DNA of 64,000 bases from Ancylomarina sp963977525 (GTDB taxonomy: Bacteria > Bacteroidota > Bacteroidia > Bacteroidales > Marinifilaceae), in the NCBI GenBank assembly GCA_963977525.1, contig CAXBPC010000017.1:22895-86894 (forward strand), written 5' to 3'. A model generated the notes under the pieces. The model did no database searches. It was not told the DNA's origin and worked only from the letters and a program-made list of their open reading frames with translations. Within the stretch, counting starts at the first letter, position 1. Each line of letters begins with the position of its first letter. Below, piece after piece: positions 8,395-17,734 of this stretch. A program made the position numbers and the translations under genes.

Positions 8395-8428
8395 AAAGCC
8401 CTATTCTATGTGAATGGGGCTTTTTTTT
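8395..8428 (+). terminator. Terminator of the decayed DUF6261 copy
   Basis: A 12-bp stem (8395-8406 with 8412-8423, one G-U pair) and a 5-base loop, then a run of eight Ts. It resembles the terminator at 655-690 in loop size and stem sequence. Confidence 0.8.
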
Positions 8429-8551
8429 ATTATAAAGTTACTTTCATAAAGAAACTTAAATACTGTTAAAACAAAACATTCTTATTGTTTACTGTGACTT
8501 ACGTATATAATTTAGAGGTGATTATTAAATAACCTGACCACCTACTGATAT

Positions 8552-9367
8552 ATGATTCGTATTCTACTGATTCTATTAATTCTGCTCTTCTATTATAATT
8601 CATCAAAAGCAACACGTATAGAGAATGACTCCATCCTAAGGGTATCGGGTCAAATTGTAACAAAAACCTCAGTGCCTATTCCTTTAGCTCATATCCTTGT
8701 TAAAGGCAAACGTAGCGGGCAAATTTGCGATAGCTTAGGGATCTTCCATTTACAAGTCGAAAGACTAGACACATTAATAATATCAGCCCTCGGGTTTAAA
8801 ACTAAGGAGTGGGCAGTGCCTTTCATTTCCGATACGACTCTCCCCCTATTCTATCGAATACCATTAGAAAAAACTGCCTACTTAATTAATGAAGTCAATG
8901 TATTTGCCTTCGGAACATGGGATGATTTTAAGGCTGACTTTCTGAAATTGAAAATCAAAAACGACTATGAGATCAATTCTCAAATAACAAAAGAACTGGC
9001 ATCATTTAATACAAGACCACCTAATATTATACCGCCTCAATATCGAGCTACTATAGAAGATCCAAATATTTGGGATGCAATAAGAGCTCCTGGCTTATTC
9101 TTATTCACAAAGTTGAATCGTAAAGAAAAAAGCAAGCGTAAAGTCTCAAAAATGATGCGCAGCGAATGGAAAGCTAAGCAATACACGAGGTATTACGCGA
9201 GTCATATTGTTTCTGCCCATACAGGATTAAAAGGTCAGGCTTTAGAAGATTTCATGGCCTATTGTGGTCCAAAGCTCGAAATCACAAAAATCAGCAGCCG
9301 ATATGATATTGCTGAGCAAATCGTCATGAACTACAAGTGGTATATCGAACTGAATAAAGCCAAATAA
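8552..9367 (+). CDS. Exported protein with carboxypeptidase-regulatory-like domain
   Basis: 271 residues. A signal peptide covers about 1-20 (MIRILLILLILLFYYNSSKA). Residues 28-110 look like the CarboxypepD_reg-like (TonB-plug-associated) beta-sandwich common in Bacteroidota: VSGQIV, PLAHILVKG, DSLGIFHL, LIISALGFKTKEW. The remaining 160 residues are charged and have no recognised domain (EDPNIWDAIRAPG, a basic stretch around RKEKSKRKVSKMMR). Probably periplasmic or outer-membrane associated. It stands alone, about 380 bases upstream of moxR, with no obvious functional link. Confidence 0.6.
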   Translation: MIRILLILLILLFYYNSSKATRIENDSILRVSGQIVTKTSVPIPLAHILVKGKRSGQICDSLGIFHLQVERLDTLIISALGFKTKEWAVPFISDTTLPLFYRIPLEKTAYLINEVNVFAFGTWDDFKADFLKLKIKNDYEINSQITKELASFNTRPPNIIPPQYRATIEDPNIWDAIRAPGLFLFTKLNRKEKSKRKVSKMMRSEWKAKQYTRYYASHIVSAHTGLKGQALEDFMAYCGPKLEITKISSRYDIAEQIVMNYKWYIELNKAK

Positions 9368-9746
9368 AAACTCATCGTGAAACGACGCTGAACAGAATTT
9401 AATACGCCTATTTTTACACAACTAATTTGCTATTTGTTTATCATTCTACCCCTACACCTAATATAATAGCTAAATTGAAGCTATTAACGCTTAACAAAAA
9501 TTAACGACAAACAACTTTTATAAGTTCTCCAAAAAATTATCTTTGTAGGGCACAAAAAACAATTGACATTATTAGTTGCCCTAAAAAGCGGTCTCAAATA
9601 TTGTTTTTTTTGAGTGGAAGCCATTTGAATTTTGAAACAAAACAGTTTAATCAAGTTTTCTTCTGCGCTAAGCAGTCTTCAAAACAAAGGATCTACCACA
9701 CTTAAGTAAGTAAACGTTTAATAACAAAAGCAAAATATACTTTTTT
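9368..9746 (+). other. Intergenic region and leader of the moxR-bat operon
   Basis: 379 bases without a gene. It holds a good promoter element (9538-9545) and so a transcript leader of nearly 200 bases before moxR. I see no riboswitch or leader peptide in it. Confidence 0.35.
9538..9545 (+). promoter_or_regulatory. Bacteroidota-type -7 promoter element TATCTTTG
   Basis: Exact match to TAnnTTTG, the -7 motif of the main sigma factor in Bacteroidota. It predicts a start near 9552 and a long leader for moxR. A clear -33 TTTG was not found. Confidence 0.4.
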
Positions 9747-10742
9747 ATGATGCAGACAGTTGATATCAAAGAGCTAAACGAGCGTATCCAACAGGAAAGT
9801 TCCTTCGTGGATATGGTTTCTATGGAAATGAATAAGGTTATTGTTGGACAAAAGCACTTGGTCGAAAGCCTATTAATTGGCTTGCTTTCCAATGGACACA
9901 TCCTTCTCGAAGGGGTTCCTGGATTGGCAAAAACCCTTGCTATCAACACCCTTGCAACAACTATAGATGCTGACTTTAGTCGCATACAGTTTACGCCAGA
10001 CCTTTTACCTGCCGACCTTATCGGTACAATGATCTATTCACAAAAGAAAGAAGAGTTCGTTGTTAAAAAAGGACCCATCTTCGCTAACTTTATTCTTGCC
10101 GATGAGATTAACCGTGCTCCTGCAAAAGTACAGGCTGCTCTTTTAGAGTCTATGCAAGAGCGTCAGGTTACTATTGGCGATCATACTTATAAGTTAGAAG
10201 AGCCTTTCTTAGTAATGGCTACTCAAAACCCGATTGAGCAAGAAGGAACTTACCCTCTTCCAGAGGCACAGGTTGACCGTTTTATGCTTAAGGTGGTTAT
10301 CAATTACCCTAAAAAAGATGAAGAGCAATTAATTATGCGTCAGAATCTTTTAAAGGCATTCCCAGTAGCAAGTCAAATTCTTAAACCTGAAGATATTCTT
10401 AAGGCACGTTCGGTTGTTAAGGATGTTTATATGGATGAGAAGATTGAAAAATATATTGTTGATATTGTTTTCGCGACTCGTTTCCCAGCTGATTATGGCC
10501 TAGAGAAATTCAAAGAGATGATTGCTTTTGGAGGTTCTCCTCGTGCAAGTATTTCATTGGCATCGGCAGCTAAAGCATTTGCCTTTATCAAGCGTCGTGG
10601 TTACGTTATTCCTGAAGATATTCGTGCTGTTTGTCACGATGTATTGCGTCACCGTATTGGTTTAACTTACGAAGCTGAGGCAAACAATATCACAAGTGAG
10701 CATATCATTTCTGAGATTTTGAATACTGTTGAAGTACCATAA
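9747..10742 (+). CDS. moxR: MoxR-type AAA+ ATPase
   Basis: 331 residues, one AAA+ ATPase of the MoxR family with Walker A GVPGLAKT (56-63), Walker B ILADE (116-120), the NRAPAKVQAALLE loop and the GSPRAS sensor-2 region, followed by the C-terminal lid. MoxR proteins act as chaperone-like partners of von Willebrand A (vWA) proteins, assembling or activating complexes. Here the vWA partners follow directly (DUF58, BatA, BatB), so this is the ATPase of a Bat system. The first gene of an eight-gene plus-strand operon running to 18490. Two ATGs stand together at the start. Confidence 0.93.
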   Translation: MMQTVDIKELNERIQQESSFVDMVSMEMNKVIVGQKHLVESLLIGLLSNGHILLEGVPGLAKTLAINTLATTIDADFSRIQFTPDLLPADLIGTMIYSQKKEEFVVKKGPIFANFILADEINRAPAKVQAALLESMQERQVTIGDHTYKLEEPFLVMATQNPIEQEGTYPLPEAQVDRFMLKVVINYPKKDEEQLIMRQNLLKAFPVASQILKPEDILKARSVVKDVYMDEKIEKYIVDIVFATRFPADYGLEKFKEMIAFGGSPRASISLASAAKAFAFIKRRGYVIPEDIRAVCHDVLRHRIGLTYEAEANNITSEHIISEILNTVEVP

Positions 10743-10760
10743 CAATTACGAATGAGGAAT

Positions 10761-10796
10761 TAAGAATTACGATTGAATTTCTTTTCGTAATTCTTA
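10761..10796 (+). repeat. Perfect 12-bp inverted repeat between moxR and the DUF58 gene
   Basis: TAAGAATTACGA at 10761-10772 and its complement at 10785-10796. The surrounding 100 bases repeat the word TCGTAATT/AATTACGA several times. No T tract follows. It could tune expression after moxR or be a harmless AT-rich repeat. Confidence 0.5.
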
Positions 10797-10845
10797 AACT
10801 CAAGGACTTAATTATTAATTCGTAATTAACAATTCGTAATTAACT

Positions 10846-11715
10846 ATGGAGACTAGTGAATTATTAAAAAAAGTTCGGAAAATCGAGATTAAGACCAAAG
10901 GTTTATCTCGAAATATATTTGCTGGAGAATATCATTCAGCATTTAAGGGACGAGGTATGACCTTTAGCGAGGTTCGCGAATACCAATATGGTGATGATAT
11001 TCGTAATATCGACTGGAATGTAACGGCACGTTACAATACACCTTTCGTTAAGCTTTTCGAAGAAGAGCGTGAAATGACCGTAATGTTGATGATTGACGTG
11101 AGTGGTTCTCGTGAGTTTGGATCCATGTCGAAGCTTAAGAAAAATCAGATTACTGAGATTGCAGCTGTTTTAGCTTTTTCGGCCATTCAAAACAACGATA
11201 AAATTGGTGTTCTTTTCTTTTCAGATACCATTGAGAAATTTATTCCTCCTAAAAAAGGAAAATCTCATATCCTAAGAATCATCCGCGAGCTAATCGATTT
11301 TAAACCTGAACATCGCAAGACTGATATCAGTAACGCCCTTCGTTACCTGACTAAGGCAATTAAGAAGCGTTGTACCACTTTCGTGATATCCGATTTTATC
11401 GATGATAACGACTTTGAAAAGTCTTTGAGTATTGCCAACAACAAACACGATGTGGTTGCTCTTAAGATTTACGATAAGCGAGAGGAAGAATTACCTTCAA
11501 TCGGGTTGGTTAGAATGCTCGATGCTGAAACTCGTGAGTACCAATGGGTCGACACCTCAAGTTCGAAGGTAAGAAACGCTCATGCTAAATGGTGGAGAGA
11601 GAATCAATCGAAAGTTGAAGAAACATTCAAACGATCAGGTGTTGATGTTGCAAATATCAGAACTGATCAGGACTATGTGCGATCATTAATTGCCCTATTT
11701 AAACGAAGAGCTTAA
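10846..11715 (+). CDS. DUF58 domain protein of the Bat operon
   Basis: 289 residues, soluble. Carries the DUF58 signature EYQYGDDIRNIDWNVTAR at about 46-63, followed by a vWA-like fold with a partial metal site (DVSGSREFGS near 85-94). DUF58 proteins always travel with MoxR ATPases and are thought to be recruited by them. The gene sits between moxR and the Bat membrane proteins, as in other Bacteroidota. The job (protein assembly or envelope stress) is inferred from context. Confidence 0.9.
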   Translation: METSELLKKVRKIEIKTKGLSRNIFAGEYHSAFKGRGMTFSEVREYQYGDDIRNIDWNVTARYNTPFVKLFEEEREMTVMLMIDVSGSREFGSMSKLKKNQITEIAAVLAFSAIQNNDKIGVLFFSDTIEKFIPPKKGKSHILRIIRELIDFKPEHRKTDISNALRYLTKAIKKRCTTFVISDFIDDNDFEKSLSIANNKHDVVALKIYDKREEELPSIGLVRMLDAETREYQWVDTSSSKVRNAHAKWWRENQSKVEETFKRSGVDVANIRTDQDYVRSLIALFKRRA

Positions 11716-11753
11716 ATTAATTACTGATTTAAGATTCGAGATTTTAAAGATAT

Positions 11754-12785
11754 ATGATGATAGGATTACAAACAATAAAAAAACAATTCCAGAAAAGTTT
11801 ACTGCTTCTGAGTTTTGCCTTGCTCTTAAATCCAGCAATGGCTCAAAACAACGAAGATGGCTTAACTTTTAATGTGGCGTTGGATACTAATGTTATAGCC
11901 ATAGGCGATCAGATTAATTTGAAATTATCTATCGATCAGCCTAAAGATATTACCGTAATCTTTCCTGTTTTCACAGATAGTATTACTGAAAATATTGAGG
12001 TTATTCGTCAGTGGCCTTTGGATACAACAAAGAATAAGGATGGTAGCTTTAAGGTAAATAAGCGATACTTAATTACGTCTTTTGATGGTGGAGTTCACAA
12101 AATACCTCCTTTTGTATTTAAGCTGAATGGTGCGAACATCAATAACATTATTCGTACTGATACGCTACAATTAGGGGTTCGCAGCTTCGAAATTGATACT
12201 ACTAAGGCTAATTTCGATATTTCCATGCCAATTCATACGCCAGTATCATTTGCTGAAATAGCTCCTTGGGCTGGTGGTGGCTTATTGCTTGTTGTTATAC
12301 TTTTTGCTGCTTATTACTTCTATCGCAGATACAAGCGTAATCAGCCTTTCTTTAAAGCTGAAGTTCCTGCCGAACCTGCGCATGTTATTGCACTTAGAAA
12401 GCTTGAGGAAATTGATGAGCAAAAGCTTTGGCAAACGGGTAAAATAAAACAATATCATTCTGACTTGACCGATGCTGTTAGAAACTACCTTGACGAACGT
12501 TTTGATTTGGCAACAATTGAGTCTACAACGGATGAAACAATGGACGCCGTTTCAGAGGATATAATGCATAAGGAGCTTATTGCTGATTTGAAAGTTATTC
12601 TGGAAAGAGCTGACTTGGCTAAGTTCGCTAAATTCCAACCTCTTCCTGATGAGAATCAGTTGAGCTTGAAATATGCTTACCGTATTGTCGAAAAAACGCT
12701 TATTAAAGAAGTAGTTGTAGAAGAACCTGAAGAGGAATCTGAACCAGCTGAATTAACAAAAGAAGAAGAGAACAAATTAGTCTAA
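11754..12785 (+). CDS. Bat-operon membrane protein, unnamed
   Basis: 343 residues. A signal peptide ends at about residue 30 (NPAMA before QNNEDG). A periplasmic beta-rich region (32-165) resembles the N-terminal part of BatD (VIAIGDQINLKLSID). One transmembrane helix follows at about 172-189 (GGGLLLVVILFAAYYFY), then a cytosolic helical region (200-315) and an acidic tail. The cytosolic part (HVIALRKLEEIDEQKLWQTGKIKQYHSDLTDAVRNYLDERF) recalls the C-terminal part of BatD-like proteins. Its place between DUF58 and batA is conserved in Bacteroidota bat operons. It has no assigned biochemical role. Confidence 0.75.
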   Translation: MMIGLQTIKKQFQKSLLLLSFALLLNPAMAQNNEDGLTFNVALDTNVIAIGDQINLKLSIDQPKDITVIFPVFTDSITENIEVIRQWPLDTTKNKDGSFKVNKRYLITSFDGGVHKIPPFVFKLNGANINNIIRTDTLQLGVRSFEIDTTKANFDISMPIHTPVSFAEIAPWAGGGLLLVVILFAAYYFYRRYKRNQPFFKAEVPAEPAHVIALRKLEEIDEQKLWQTGKIKQYHSDLTDAVRNYLDERFDLATIESTTDETMDAVSEDIMHKELIADLKVILERADLAKFAKFQPLPDENQLSLKYAYRIVEKTLIKEVVVEEPEEESEPAELTKEEENKLV

Positions 12786-12873
12786 TTAGTGACCTTAGTT
12801 ATCTTCTGACTTTTCACTTAATATCTCGTTTGCTAAGAAATGATGCAAACCATTTACACTAGGTACTTAAAAT

Positions 12874-13866
12874 ATGAATAATCTAGATTTTGCAAATCCT
12901 GAATACCTCTACTTATTACTGCTAATTGTTCCTGTTATTGCATGGTACATTTGGCGCGATAAGAAGGCTCACGCCAGCATACAGGTCTCTACTTTAAAGA
13001 GTCTGAAGAAGGCACCTAAAACTTACAAATATTATTTCCGACATTCTCTTATTCTATTAAGAGTTTCAGCCATTGCTTTTTTAGTGATTGCTTTAGCACG
13101 TCCTCAGTCGAGTAACGATTGGAAGAATGTGAGTTCGGAAGGAATCGATATTGTGATGTCATTGGATATCTCAAGTAGTATGCTAGCTCAAGATTTTGAA
13201 CCCAACCGATTAGAAGCAGCCAAAGATGTGGCAACACAATTTATTACGGGTCGTCAGCAAGATAAAATTGGCTTGGTTATTTTCAGTGGTGAGAGTTTTA
13301 CGCAATGTCCACTAACGACTGATCATGCAGTTTTAATCAACCTATTCAGCGATATCAAATCTGGAATGATTGAAGATGGTACGGCTATTGGTCTAGGATT
13401 GGCTAATGCGGTAAATCGATTGAAAGATAGCGAAGCAAAATCTCGAGTTGTTATTCTTATTACTGATGGGGTTAACAATCAGGGTGAGATTGCGCCAATT
13501 ACTGCTGCAGAACTAGCTAAGACATTCGGCATTCGTGTTTACACTGTTGGTATTGGAACGCAGGGCACAGCGCCCTACCCTTTCCAAACACCATTTGGTG
13601 TTCAAATGCAGAACATGCCAGTTGAGATTGATGAAGCTACTTTAACAGATATAGCTGAGCTTACAGGTGGTAAATACTTTAGAGCAACCGATAATAATAA
13701 GCTGAAAGCTATTTATGAGGAGATTGATCAAATGGAAAAAAGAAAGATAGAAGTAAAACAGTTTAGCACCAAAAGTGAAGCTTACAGAAGTTATGCGCTA
13801 TGGGCTGCTCTTTTCCTTTTATTTGAAATTGCTTTCCGTAACAGTATTCTTAGAAACATTCCTTAA
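12874..13866 (+). CDS. batA: BatA, membrane-anchored vWA protein
   Basis: 330 residues. Two hydrophobic helices near the N-terminus (about 11-27 and 57-75), then a vWA domain (about 90-290) with the metal-ion-dependent adhesion site D98-x-S100-x-S102 (SLDISSSMLAQ), the T of the second loop in DGTAIG and the D of VVILITDG, and a C-terminal helix (about 308-325). First of the two paired Bat vWA proteins that face the periplasm. The family was named for aerotolerance in Bacteroides fragilis, although the exact function is still uncertain. Confidence 0.92.
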   Translation: MNNLDFANPEYLYLLLLIVPVIAWYIWRDKKAHASIQVSTLKSLKKAPKTYKYYFRHSLILLRVSAIAFLVIALARPQSSNDWKNVSSEGIDIVMSLDISSSMLAQDFEPNRLEAAKDVATQFITGRQQDKIGLVIFSGESFTQCPLTTDHAVLINLFSDIKSGMIEDGTAIGLGLANAVNRLKDSEAKSRVVILITDGVNNQGEIAPITAAELAKTFGIRVYTVGIGTQGTAPYPFQTPFGVQMQNMPVEIDEATLTDIAELTGGKYFRATDNNKLKAIYEEIDQMEKRKIEVKQFSTKSEAYRSYALWAALFLLFEIAFRNSILRNIP

Positions 13867-13970
13867 AGAATTAAGGAGCTTTAATTTAAGATTAAAAAAT
13901 AACCATTGAGTATAGAGATTTTAATTATCTCAAACCGAAAAAATCGGGACTCGCTAAATATGACTTGAAA

Positions 13971-15002
13971 ATGAACCAGTTTCGTTTTGAACATCCAGAT
14001 TATCTCTACTTATTCTTCATCATTCCTGCTCTTGTAGTACTTTACTACGTTAGCTACAGAATGAAGAAAAAAGCTCTACGTGAATATGGCGACATGTCTA
14101 TCATTTCGCAATTGATGCCTTTCGCATCATTCACTCGACCTATATATAAGTTCTCTTTAATGCTCGTGGCTTTTTGTTTTCTTGTTATTGCCATAGCTGG
14201 TCCTCAGTTTGGTTCTAAAATGAGAAAAATTAAGCGCAAAGGTGTTGAGATCGTCATTGCACTTGATGTGTCGAACTCGATGTTGGCACAAGATATTCAG
14301 CCAAACCGTTTGGAACGTGCAAAACGTGCCATCTCTAAAATGGTTGATAATTTGAGTAACGACAAGATTGGTTTAATTGTGTTTGCTGGTGAAGCTTATA
14401 CGCAATTACCAATTACGACAGATTATTCTTCTGCAAAACTATTTTTATCGACTATCAGTACAGATATTGTACCTGTTCAGGGAACTGCAATTGGTGCTGC
14501 AATTAATCTTGCAAGTAAGAGTTTTACTCCTGATAGCGAGGCTAGCAAAGCCATAATTGTAATTACCGATGGTGAAAACCACGAAGATGATGCAAAGGAA
14601 GCTGCACAAACTGTATTTGAGCAAGGCATTCTAGTTCATACTATCGCGATGGGACTACCAAAGGGTGCTCCAATTCCAATAAAAGGCAAAGCGGGACAGT
14701 TCAGACAAGATGAAGAAGGTAATGTTGTTATCTCAAAACTGGATGAAAAAATGCTAGCTGAAATTGCAGAAGCTGGTGGAGGAAATATGATTAAGGCCAA
14801 TAATACAACAACTGGCTTAAAGGCATTATTCAAAGAAATTAATAAGATGGACAAAACCGAATTGGAACAAAGAATCTATTCGGATTACGATGAAAAATTT
14901 CAATACTTCATTGCCTTTGTCCTATTACTTATCCTGATTGAATATTTAATTCTTGACAGAAAGAACCGTCATTTAAAGGATATTCATTTATTCAGCAAGT
15001 AA
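13971..15002 (+). CDS. batB: BatB, membrane-anchored vWA protein
   Basis: 344 residues from the ATG at 13971; an upstream TTG at 13965 is less likely. Same plan as BatA: helices at about 11-28 and 60-77, a vWA domain with D99-x-S101-x-S103 (ALDVSNSMLAQ), QGTAIG and IIVITDG loops, and a C-terminal helix (about 322-337). BatA and BatB probably act as a pair in one membrane complex with BatC, D and E. About 100 bases separate it from batA. Confidence 0.92.
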   Translation: MNQFRFEHPDYLYLFFIIPALVVLYYVSYRMKKKALREYGDMSIISQLMPFASFTRPIYKFSLMLVAFCFLVIAIAGPQFGSKMRKIKRKGVEIVIALDVSNSMLAQDIQPNRLERAKRAISKMVDNLSNDKIGLIVFAGEAYTQLPITTDYSSAKLFLSTISTDIVPVQGTAIGAAINLASKSFTPDSEASKAIIVITDGENHEDDAKEAAQTVFEQGILVHTIAMGLPKGAPIPIKGKAGQFRQDEEGNVVISKLDEKMLAEIAEAGGGNMIKANNTTTGLKALFKEINKMDKTELEQRIYSDYDEKFQYFIAFVLLLILIEYLILDRKNRHLKDIHLFSK

Positions 15003-15038
15003 AGAATTAAGATTAGGATTGATTAAAAAAAGATTAGC

Positions 15039-15791
15039 ATGAAGATAAGAATTAGTCTATTCATTATAGCTCTGCTCAGCCTTGCTTGTTTTGAAGCAAA
15101 TGCTCAGAAAGAGAGGAAATTCATCAGAAAAGGGAATGGTCTTTTCGAGAATAAGAACTTTGAGAATTCTGAAGTAGAATATCGCAAAGCTCTTAACAAG
15201 GATGTAGCATCGTTTGAGGCTGCCTTCAACTTGGGTGATGCCCTTTACAAACAAAAGAAATACGATGAAGCATTAGAACAATTTCAAACTTTGGCTTCAA
15301 AAGAAACCGATCCTCAACGATTGGGTATCTTACATCACAATATTGGGAACACCCTACTCGTTAATAAAAAGATTGACGAAAGTATTGAGGCGTATAAACA
15401 GTCTCTCCGACATTTTCCTGATTCTAAAGAAACCAAATACAATTTGGAGTATGCTCGTAAAATGAAAGAAAAGGAAGAGCAAAAGAAAAAGCAAAACAAG
15501 GATCAGAAGAACCAAGACAATAAGGATAATAAAGACAAAAATAAAGATCAGGATAAGAAGGATCAAGAAAATAAGGACGATCAAAAGAAGAAGGAGAAAG
15601 AAAAACAAAAGCCAAACGAGAGTGATAAGGATAAGAAACAAAAACCGAAGGAAGGTAAAATCTCCAAAGAAGATGCTCAACGCTTGTTAAAAGCACTAGA
15701 GAACGACGAGAAAAAAGTGCAACAAAAAGTTCAAAAAGCTAAGGCTAAAGCACAAAAAAAGAAGAAACAAAAAATTAAAAAGGATTGGTAA
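15039..15791 (+). CDS. batC: BatC, exported TPR protein with lysine-rich tail
   Basis: 250 residues. Signal peptide about 1-22 (ending ANA before QKERK). Tetratricopeptide repeats at about 28-140 (AAFNLGDALYKQKKYDEALEQF, HHNIGNTLLVNKKIDESIEAY). The last 110 residues are an extreme charged, low-complexity K/D/E/Q/N tract, then KISKEDAQRLLKALENDEKKVQQKVQ. The tail is typical of BatC. TPRs suggest a scaffold for BatA/BatB. The antisense frames over the tail are by-products of the AAG/GAT codon bias. Confidence 0.88.
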   Translation: MKIRISLFIIALLSLACFEANAQKERKFIRKGNGLFENKNFENSEVEYRKALNKDVASFEAAFNLGDALYKQKKYDEALEQFQTLASKETDPQRLGILHHNIGNTLLVNKKIDESIEAYKQSLRHFPDSKETKYNLEYARKMKEKEEQKKKQNKDQKNQDNKDNKDKNKDQDKKDQENKDDQKKKEKEKQKPNESDKDKKQKPKEGKISKEDAQRLLKALENDEKKVQQKVQKAKAKAQKKKKQKIKKDW

Positions 15792-15920
15792 GCTAGAATG
15801 ATTCTAGTTGGCGTATTTAAAACCTGCTACTATTTAACAGCTTTACCCCTATTCTGCAAAATTATCTGTAATTTTGATTTTGCTTAAAATTTGAACCTTT
15901 AGAAAAATTATAAAAGATTG

Positions 15921-17732
15921 ATGAAGAAATTATTTTTCTTAATACTAACATGTTTATTTATTAGTACTTCGGCCTTTGCCGATAAGACTAAGTTTACCGT
16001 TACAGCTCCTAAAGTTGTTGCCCTGGGGGAACAATTTCGTATCTCCTATAGCATAAATGAAAAAGGATCAAATTTGAAACTTCCTTCATTGAAAGGTTTT
16101 CATATTTTAATGGGACCTTCGACATCCACTAATATGAGTACGCAGTACATCAATGGAAAGAGAACCTCTAGTTCGTCTTATACATACACATATGTACTAC
16201 TTAGCGAAACTGAAGGTAAATACACATTCGCCCCAGCAGAAATAACTGTTGATGGCAAGGTGGTTAAATCTAATAACCTCACAATAGAAGTTGTTCGTCA
16301 AAGCACTAAAAACAAGCAAAAAGGTACGCACGATAGTGCATCTGCCCAATCACAGAGGATTACCCAGGAAAACCTATACATTAAGGTTAATGTAGATAGG
16401 AAATCTGTTTTTATGGGAGAACCTGTAAAAGCAAGCTTAAAAATTTATTCAAAAGCTTCGAATGTTGTCAATATTGAGCAAGTTAAAGAACCATCTTACC
16501 AAGGTTTCTTAACGCAAAATATTGATAGAAAAACACCAAACGCTTTTCAAGCTGAAAATGTAAATGGGGAGATATTCTATACCTATATACTTAAAGAAGT
16601 TCTACTTTTCCCACAGCACGAAGGCGAAATTATTATTAATCCTTTGGAGTTAAATTGTATTGTACAACAAACGGCACAAGCACGATCAAGAGGTTTCTTC
16701 GATGATTTCTTTAATAACTACAAGAACGTTCGTGTTCCTCGTAAATCAAAGCCTGTTAAAATTAAGGTAAAGCCTGTTCCTAGTAATTCACCTAAAAGTT
16801 TTGATGGTGCAGTTGGACAGTTTAAAATGAACACAACGATCAACAAAAAATCGGTTAAGGTTGATGATGCCATTACAATGAAGGTGAAGATTTCTGGTAA
16901 TGGAAATATGAAGCTTATTAATCCTTTGGAATTCAATTTCCCTGCGGACTTTGAGGTATATGATCCCAAAACAAATCAGAATCTGAAAAGCTCAGCAAAA
17001 GGAATGACTGGATCAACGACATTTGAATATTTAATTATTCCTCGTCATGCTGGTGATTTTACAATTCCTGCTAACGAGTTTACTTATTTCGATCCAAAGG
17101 CTAAGCGATATAGAACGAAGTTGAGTCCTGAGTTTAAAATTAATGTTGCAAAAGGTGAAGGTGGCGTATCAAATACAACGATAAGCTCATTCACTAAAGA
17201 AGATGTGAAGTTTATTGGGAAGGATATTCGTTTTATTAAGACAAATATTTTTGAACCTATCTATAAGGGAGAAATCTTCTTTGGTACTTTAAATTTCTAC
17301 TTGGCATATATCTTACCTTTTATTGTATTCTTATTGGCTTTCGTGTTTAATCGCAAGAGAATCAAAGAGAGTGCAGATGTTGCTAAAATGAAGAATAAGC
17401 GTGCTAATCGTATTGCGATGAAACGCTTAAAGAATGCTTCTATAAGCCTTAAAGCAAATAAGAAGGAAGAATTCTACGATGAGATTCTGAAAGCACTCTG
17501 GGATTATATTTCTGACAAATTCAATATCCCATTGTCTGATTTAAGTAAAGACAACATTAATGATATCCTGGTTAATAAAGATATTAATAAGGAAATAATC
17601 ACTGATTTCATGACAATTCTAGATACTTGTGAATTTGCACGTTATGCGCCATCAAGTGGCTCTTCAGAAATGGACAGCCTTTATCAGAAAACTATGGAAA
17701 CGATTACCAAACTTGAAAAAAATATCAAGTAA
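15921..17732 (+). CDS. batD: BatD, periplasmic beta-sandwich membrane protein
   Basis: 603 residues from the ATG at 15921; a TTG lies one codon earlier. Signal peptide about 1-21 (ISTSAFA before DKTKF). A long BatD/oxygen-tolerance region with repeated immunoglobulin-like sheets follows (VALGEQFRISYSI; VFMGEPVKASLKI; VKVDDAITMKVKISGNGNMKLI), then one transmembrane helix at about 458-474 (AYILPFIVFLLAFVF) and a cytosolic helical tail resembling the one in the gene at 11754. It overlaps nothing and is two bases from batE. Likely the periplasmic partner of BatA/B. Confidence 0.92.
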   Translation: MKKLFFLILTCLFISTSAFADKTKFTVTAPKVVALGEQFRISYSINEKGSNLKLPSLKGFHILMGPSTSTNMSTQYINGKRTSSSSYTYTYVLLSETEGKYTFAPAEITVDGKVVKSNNLTIEVVRQSTKNKQKGTHDSASAQSQRITQENLYIKVNVDRKSVFMGEPVKASLKIYSKASNVVNIEQVKEPSYQGFLTQNIDRKTPNAFQAENVNGEIFYTYILKEVLLFPQHEGEIIINPLELNCIVQQTAQARSRGFFDDFFNNYKNVRVPRKSKPVKIKVKPVPSNSPKSFDGAVGQFKMNTTINKKSVKVDDAITMKVKISGNGNMKLINPLEFNFPADFEVYDPKTNQNLKSSAKGMTGSTTFEYLIIPRHAGDFTIPANEFTYFDPKAKRYRTKLSPEFKINVAKGEGGVSNTTISSFTKEDVKFIGKDIRFIKTNIFEPIYKGEIFFGTLNFYLAYILPFIVFLLAFVFNRKRIKESADVAKMKNKRANRIAMKRLKNASISLKANKKEEFYDEILKALWDYISDKFNIPLSDLSKDNINDILVNKDINKEIITDFMTILDTCEFARYAPSSGSSEMDSLYQKTMETITKLEKNIK

Positions 17733-17734
17733 TT

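Noticed and set aside
15354..15696. Long antisense frames over the batC tail
   Set aside because: They arise from the AAG/GAT-rich low-complexity tail read on the other strand (leucine, phenylalanine and valine runs).
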